A stretch of DNA of 64,000 nt from positions 32,569,358 through 32,633,357 of the forward strand of contig NC_079230.1 of the NCBI RefSeq assembly GCF_029633865.1, read 5' to 3'. Numbering within the stretch: the stretch's first letter is position 1; the number at the start of each line of letters is the position of its first letter. The position numbers and the translations under genes were made by a program. This document shows, piece after piece, positions 50,598-64,000 of this stretch. This DNA is from Lampris incognitus. Its lineage: Eukaryota > Chordata > Actinopteri > Lampriformes > Lampridae. Under the pieces are notes generated by a model. That model had not been told where the DNA came from, ran no database searches, and saw nothing but the letters and a program-made list of their open reading frames with translations.

Positions 50598-50970
50598 GAT
50601 AGTTTGCATCAGTACCCCGTGAGGGCACAGCACCAGCGGCGGTCTTGTTTTGTTTTTTTAAATATATATTTATATACATATATATATATCGATAAATACA
50701 CATCTAACACCTTAGAAATGTGTAATACGAATTCAGTTACACACAAACACACACACAAAGGCGGCGGATCACGTCAGTTCAACCATCCGCGCACGACCCC
50801 CCTCGTAGGCGTGTCCATGGTGTGCTGACGTCAGGAAGTGAACCAATCACACGAGGCAATGGGCGGGGCTAAAGTTGAACGATGGCGTTGTGCTGCAATA
50901 GGAGCGCTTCTTCGTCTTCGCTCGGCGACGTATATAGCACATTCCTACCACATATGCCCTCTTTGTAATA

Positions 50971-59487
<8,517 letters not shown>

Positions 59488-60870
59488 ACAATTCTGCCCA
59501 CCCTTTATCTTACCCCGTCCCTTTTTTCTTTTCTTTTCTTTTTTTTCTCCCCCTAAATCAGGCTTATAGCCCTATTTGTGTAATGAATTCGTCACAAGAA
59601 CTTGCCACATTTGGTTGAATTTTTCAAGTCTCTTGCCCCACGCCCCTGAAGAGAGACCCTGGCCTAATGCTTTCCCATGTTGCTTTGCTTCTATTCTAGT
59701 TGCTAGCCCTTCAGATTGGTTTCTCAGCCAGCTTCAGTGGGGGGTGATGAATGGTTCTGACCTGCTCTGTCTGCCTACCATAGTCTATTATTCAAAGTCA
59801 AGGCCTTACATTTTTTCTTCTCTTTACCGCATCTAAAGTCACCTGCCTTTCCCACATTTCCACAGCCTAAAAAGAGCACCGGGTGTTGTTCCAGTGCTTT
59901 CTTTCCTTTTCTTACTGATGGCAAAATGCATGCAAACGAGACAGAAGTTTTTTAAACTTTGATGTCAAGTGACTTAGATATGAAGATGTTTTAACAGTGG
60001 TTGTGGCAATCTAATTGTATTCAAATTGTTGTGACCTTTTTACAGTTGGATATGAGGGTTAGCCAAGACTGCATCTCAGTCACTTCTGAGCAAGAAGAAA
60101 TCTACAGAATACAAATGGTTTACTCATGAATTTGACCAGAATAGTACTTGTAGTCACAACCTTCAGTGTGCTTAGATGAGCTTCAGTATATGCTGGGGAC
60201 CGGGGGCTTGTCCGTTAACATTTTGAGAAAGGAGTGTTTGCAGCTATATTCACGGGGCATCTTCAATAATAAAAAAACCCTGTATAGTAAAATTGATGAT
60301 GTATGAGTGGTTTCCCCTTTGATCTCTGCTGTGCAATTTCTTGTTATTACGGCTTAACTCGTGTAAAAATTGTGAGGTGGTGCTTGAGGTTTTTTATGGT
60401 GTGGACAGAAGTGCAGAGGTAAAAGGGTGAGTTTGAAGAATTTGCCTTGGCTTGTGCAACTTGTTGGTTTTTCATCACTTGGCTCCATAAATAATTGTTC
60501 CATTTGTTTTTTTGTTTTTTTTTTCCCCCCCCAAGAAATATTACATTTTTGGTAAGGTGGTGTCACTAGTAACCTACCTCGTGAAATGTTGGGGCAGAGG
60601 AGGGTCTTTGACACATAAGGACCAAATTGCAGGTGATTGAGTATAGACGTAGAAGGGTTTTCTTTTTTTTTTTTTTTTATGAAGGGGAGGGAGGGTGTGG
60701 TTAGGTGGATGGGGATATGTCATAGCTTTTTTTATTAAAGGAATTTATCAAAATGTGATAAATGCTAACCTTTTTTGAGACAGAAGCCATGTACCAAATT
60801 TTCTACATTGGATTCTGTATAGTATTTATTTTAATGGTCTTAAAAATAAAGGTATTTCTCCTTAAGTGAA
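59488..60870 (+). other. eif4a1: eif4a1 3' UTR (inferred)
   Basis: Long, T-rich, transposon-free trailer from the TAG to the AATAAA at 60845. A weaker AATAAA-like ATAATAAAAAAA near 60264 could give a shorter form. Confidence 0.7.
60845..60850 (+). terminator. eif4a1: eif4a1 poly(A) signal
   Basis: AATAAA within TTAAAAATAAAGG, followed by TG-rich sequence (GCTTCTGCATTGTTGCATG) about 25 bases on. Confidence 0.7.
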
Positions 60871-61099
60871 AACTTGCTTCTGCATTGTTGCATGTACAAA
60901 ATATAACTCATCAAAACTGTAAAGTTGTGCTGTATAAATGAACTCATTAAAAAAAACTAAAGCAACCAAATTTGCATGAAAAATGCTATTTTACTATCAC
61001 GAGCGACAGTAAAATCTGGTCAGCTGATTTGGAAGTGCAGGAACCTGTCGCCCGGGGTCTGATGGGTGATGGTACTGGGAACTGCTGAGAGCAGGAACC

Positions 61100-61436
61100 G
61101 GTGTCCTATGACGTCATATGGCCAAAGAGGACAGGAAGTGGTTGGCAAGTGATTCCAGGAGGTGGGTTTCTTTTGGAATGTTCAGTACCAAATGCTGACC
61201 CCTGAACAGTAACGGACTTCATGACGTCACGAAAGATGACACAACGAGAGGCTGCGTGGCTCAGAATGGTATAAATAGGAATGGGACAGCACGTTGTCTT
61301 GTCGACGTCAAGAAATTAGCACCATTTATGGTTTTGGGACGTTTTGTTTTACGTTTTTTACTTTCCTAACGGCCAAGGCGCTCCAGGGACCGGCCGCTGA
61401 ACGTCCTCCGGGCTCTCGGCCTCAGTAGATGAGAGG
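61100..61436 (+). promoter_or_regulatory. Candidate promoter and first exon of a third gene
   Basis: Two perfect CRE palindromes, TGACGTCA at 61109 and 61222, and a consensus TATAAATA at 61270-61277. A related GACGTCA lies at about 61303. A good donor, GAGAG|GTAAT, follows after 61435. An ATG at 61429 lies seven bases before that donor. Together these look like a cAMP-responsive TATA promoter with a short first exon. The downstream exons are outside the window or hidden by the gypsy element, so the gene is unidentified. Confidence 0.5.
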
Positions 61437-61671
61437 TAATTGTCCAGTCCGTTCACTTGGGTTTTCTAAACACCATCAAATTAGCTACAATTAAATGGTT
61501 GATGAATAAACTAGGTGTGCAATATAGCACGTGCTTGCCTTCCTCTGATCTCGTGTTCATGTACCGTCTTAAATCCTTGTCCACGCGCTTCTCTGTGTGT
61601 TCAGGGATACCGGCGCACTGCCGCGCTCAACACCCGTGTGTCCCTCCATGCTTGTTTGTTTACCTTCCCCA

Positions 61672-61963
61672 TCCCCCCTTTTTCTCCCCAGTTGTACCCG
61701 GCCAATTACCCCACTCTTCCGAGCCGTCCCGGTCTCTGCTCCGCCCCCTCTGTCCATCCGAGGAGGGCTGCAGACTACCACGTGCCTCCTCCATACATGT
61801 GGAGTCACCAGCCGCTTCTTTTCACCTGACAGTGAGGAGTTTCTCCAGGGGGACGTAGCGCGTGGGAGGATCACGCTGCCCCCCCCCCAGTTACCCCTCC
61901 GCCCCGAACAGGTGCCCCGGCCGACCAGAGGAGGCGCTAGCGCAGCGACCCGGACACATACTA
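61672..61963 (-). mobile_element. tRNA-derived SINE, family C (copy 9, truncated)
   Basis: Reverse copy ending after CGACCCGGACACATAC. The tRNA-derived head is absent. Confidence 0.87.
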
Positions 61964-62190
61964 GAGCCCTGCACGGGGCTGTTTTCTTAATCCCGCTCCC
62001 GCTGGATTTTGACCATTCCCGCCCGCAAACGCGGCGAGTGTTCCGGCCCGCGCAGCAGAATCCCTCGTTGTTTCCGGGTCGTCTTTTTGTGCACTCGGGA
62101 GTAAAGTCGGACCCCAGCACAGTGAAAGTCCGCTTCGCGCCTGTTATTTTATGACGTACTTCAAGTTTAGTACAGAGAAGTCGGTGACTT
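61964..62190. other. GC-rich sequence, possibly gypsy LTR
   Basis: Begins TAGAGCCCTGCACGGGG, a string typical of a dispersed fish repeat. It leads into sequence that may be the end of the LTR of the gypsy element beginning next. Confidence 0.35.
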
Positions 62191-64000
62191 CCGCCTGTGA
62201 ATCTAACAAGTGGGCGACGAGTACGGTCCACCTGGCGTCCCCTCCAACGCTGCGGTAACGAAGAATCCGCGTTAGCAAGTTAGCATCGTGTGGCTAGGTT
62301 AACAGTGCTAGTTGCTAGTTAGCAGTGCCGGGATCACTTCAAAGAGGAGATGGTGGGGATCATCGGGCATATGGATGCCCGATGAGGCGGCGGAGCAGTG
62401 GTCAGCATATGTGGAGAGGTTTGAGCATTTTGTGCTGGCAAACGCGATTGACGGGGAGAAGAAGCTGTCGGTGTTTAAATGTGATCGGGCTGACAATTTA
62501 CGGACTACTGCGCAGCTTAATTGCCCCAGACAAGCCGGGAGGGAGAACATATTGTGGCGAATTCGGGGAACAACGCAACCCACAGGAAGTGCCGCGGCCG
62601 GGAAGCGAACCCGTATCGCCCGCACCGCAGGAGGCATCGCTAACCACTCGACTAAAGGGTCAGACCCGCCAGCCAGCGGCCAGCGTGTCTACTTATCCAT
62701 GCACGTTACAATATGATCAGACAGCGGCTGTATTGCAGGGCCATTTCTCCCCGAAGCCCATTGTGATCGCCGAAAGATGTCGCTTTCACAAAAGGAACCG
62801 AGCGGAGGGGGAAGCAATAGCACAGTATATTGCTGATCTAAAAAAAACTGTCGGAGCACTGTGGGTTTGGGACTTATTTACGTGATGTTCTGAGGGACAG
62901 GTTTGTTTGAGGCCTCAACAGCGAGTCCATTCAGAAGAAGCTGTTAACAGAGTCTACCCTCACCTACCAGAGAGATGCGGAAATCACCGTCTCTATGGAG
63001 ACGGTGGCAAGGGAGTCCCAGCAGCCCAGCGACTCCTTGAAAGTGAATGTCATGTCTCTTCCAGTCACTCCGGGGAGGAGATGCACTCGATGTTGCAGGA
63101 CAAATCATACCAAAGTGACTGTTTCTACAAAGATCAGCTCTGCCACTGCTGTAGTAAGAAAGGCCACATTTCACGCACATGCAGAGAGAGCAAGCAGGGA
63201 AATAAGGCAGGTAACACAATGTGGAAAATAAAAGGACAAAAAGGGAAAGATCGTTCCAAGAGACAGTTAAATAAATTGGACACCAATGCCAAGCTGAGTG
63301 ACACTGATACTGACTCAGACGCTGAATTCGCCCTGCACAAGGTAGATATAGCTGTGAGTGAAAATGTCATACAGCAGGACAATCCGGACTATTCAGTAAT
63401 GTGGGTCAGGCCAAAAGTAGAGGGGCTAACAACAAAGACGGAACTAGACACTGGTGCAGCGGTCTCCGTTATTTCAGAAGAGTTGTACAAAGCAAAATTC
63501 AGCCATGTTCCCCTGCGCCACACCCACATCCTGCTGAAAGCCTACTCAGGTCAAGTGATCCCCAAGTGATCCCCAATGTTGGGTAAGATAAACAAACAAA
63601 GAGCACGACTCCCCCTCTATGTGGTGAAAGGTGATGCGCCAACCCTTTTCGGGCAGGAGTGGCTGAGAACATTGAGACTGAATTGGAGCGCAATAGAAAC
63701 TGTCAGATCCATATAGCACATGCGGGGAGATACGTTGGAAGCCGTGCTACACCGACATACAGATGTGTTCAAAGATGAACTGGGAACTGAAGGGCTGTGA
63801 AGTAGCACTGACACTGAAACCAGAACATCAACCGAAGTTCTGTCAGGCTCGTGTGGTCCCATATGCACTCAGGCCCAAAGTGGAAGCAGAACTGGAGCGC
63901 CTGCAAGGTAACCCCGCCCTCTGTGCTGAACATTATCCTATTCCCCGGATAGAAGATCTGTTTGCTTCCCTAGCGGGGGGGGGGGGGGCAGCATTTCAGC
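62191..64000 (+). pseudogene. Ty3/gypsy retrotransposon, decayed, running off the window
   Basis: A candidate primer-binding region AAGTGGGCGACGAG (about 62208) precedes a gag-like frame from about 62350 (WSAYVERFEHFV). Gag continues after an insertion at about 62730 and in a shifted frame from 62907. It includes a CCHC zinc knuckle, CHCCSKKGHISRTC (about 63137-63180). An aspartic protease with ELDTGAAVSVIS lies near 63440. The start of the reverse transcriptase region follows from about 63720. There are several frameshifts and stops. It belongs to a different lineage from the gag at 1-690. Confidence 0.85.
62555..62720 (-). mobile_element. tRNA-like SINE fragment inside the gypsy gag
   Basis: Splits gag. 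On the minus strand, TTTAGTCGAGTGGTTAGCGA resembles a D-arm and CGGGTTCGCTTCCCG a T-arm. The anticodon stem does not pair well, so it is a SINE piece rather than a tRNA gene. Confidence 0.5.

Overview
The window is nuclear DNA from a vertebrate, almost certainly a teleost fish. The evidence is two split genes with GT-AG introns, CpG-rich promoters, and a dense mix of fish-type repeats: an RTE-type LINE, an L2/CR1-like LINE, Penelope-like, Tc1, hAT, Harbinger-like and Ty3/gypsy elements, and tRNA-derived SINEs. Nothing points to a prokaryotic or viral genome.

Two host genes lie head to tail on the plus strand. The first is senp3, a SUMO-specific protease, with coding exons from 3919 to 48807. 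I assembled 11 coding exons whose splice phases all agree; they give a 562-residue protein with an acidic/arginine-rich N-terminus and a C-terminal C48 peptidase domain (His453, Asp470, Cys520). A CpG-rich region at about 1540-2330, with a good splice donor after 1836, probably holds the promoter and non-coding exon 1. The second gene is eif4a1 (50971-59487), a DEAD-box translation initiation helicase, with 11 coding exons and 404 residues. Only about 0.9 kb separates the likely senp3 poly(A) signal (50044) from the eif4a1 start codon. The SENP3-EIF4A1 pairing is the same as on human 17p13.1, so this is ancient conserved synteny. Introns of eif4a1 hold an H/ACA-snoRNA-like element and a partial second copy of it. 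Downstream, at about 61100-61436, two perfect CRE palindromes, a TATA box and a splice donor suggest the start of a third gene.

The layout is as follows. 1-1300: gypsy gag fragment and LINE 3' end. 1540-4006: senp3 promoter and first coding exon. 4800-6750: Penelope-like and Harbinger-like remnants and a SINE. 7376-9356: senp3 exons. 9357-27282: a 17.9-kb intron filled with three large minisatellites (22-, 16- and 15-bp units), a full-length RTE LINE with a 997-codon open frame, an internally deleted sister copy, and an apparently intact Tc1 transposon. 27283-33655: senp3 exons among SINEs and MITEs. 33810-43362: a decayed Tc1, a 32-bp minisatellite, nested SINEs, a 23-bp satellite with a trapped RTE fragment, and an L2-like LINE. 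43363-48807: senp3 catalytic exons with a gypsy integrase fragment and fold-back MITEs. 50830-60870: eif4a1, with a SINE-interrupted hAT pseudogene in intron 5. 61670-64000: a SINE and a decaying gypsy element running off the window.

I did not find a new multi-gene system. The most useful observations are the snoRNA pair with a compensatory base-pair change, two potentially active transposons lying side by side, the unusual open frames generated by minisatellites, and the clear order of nested insertions.
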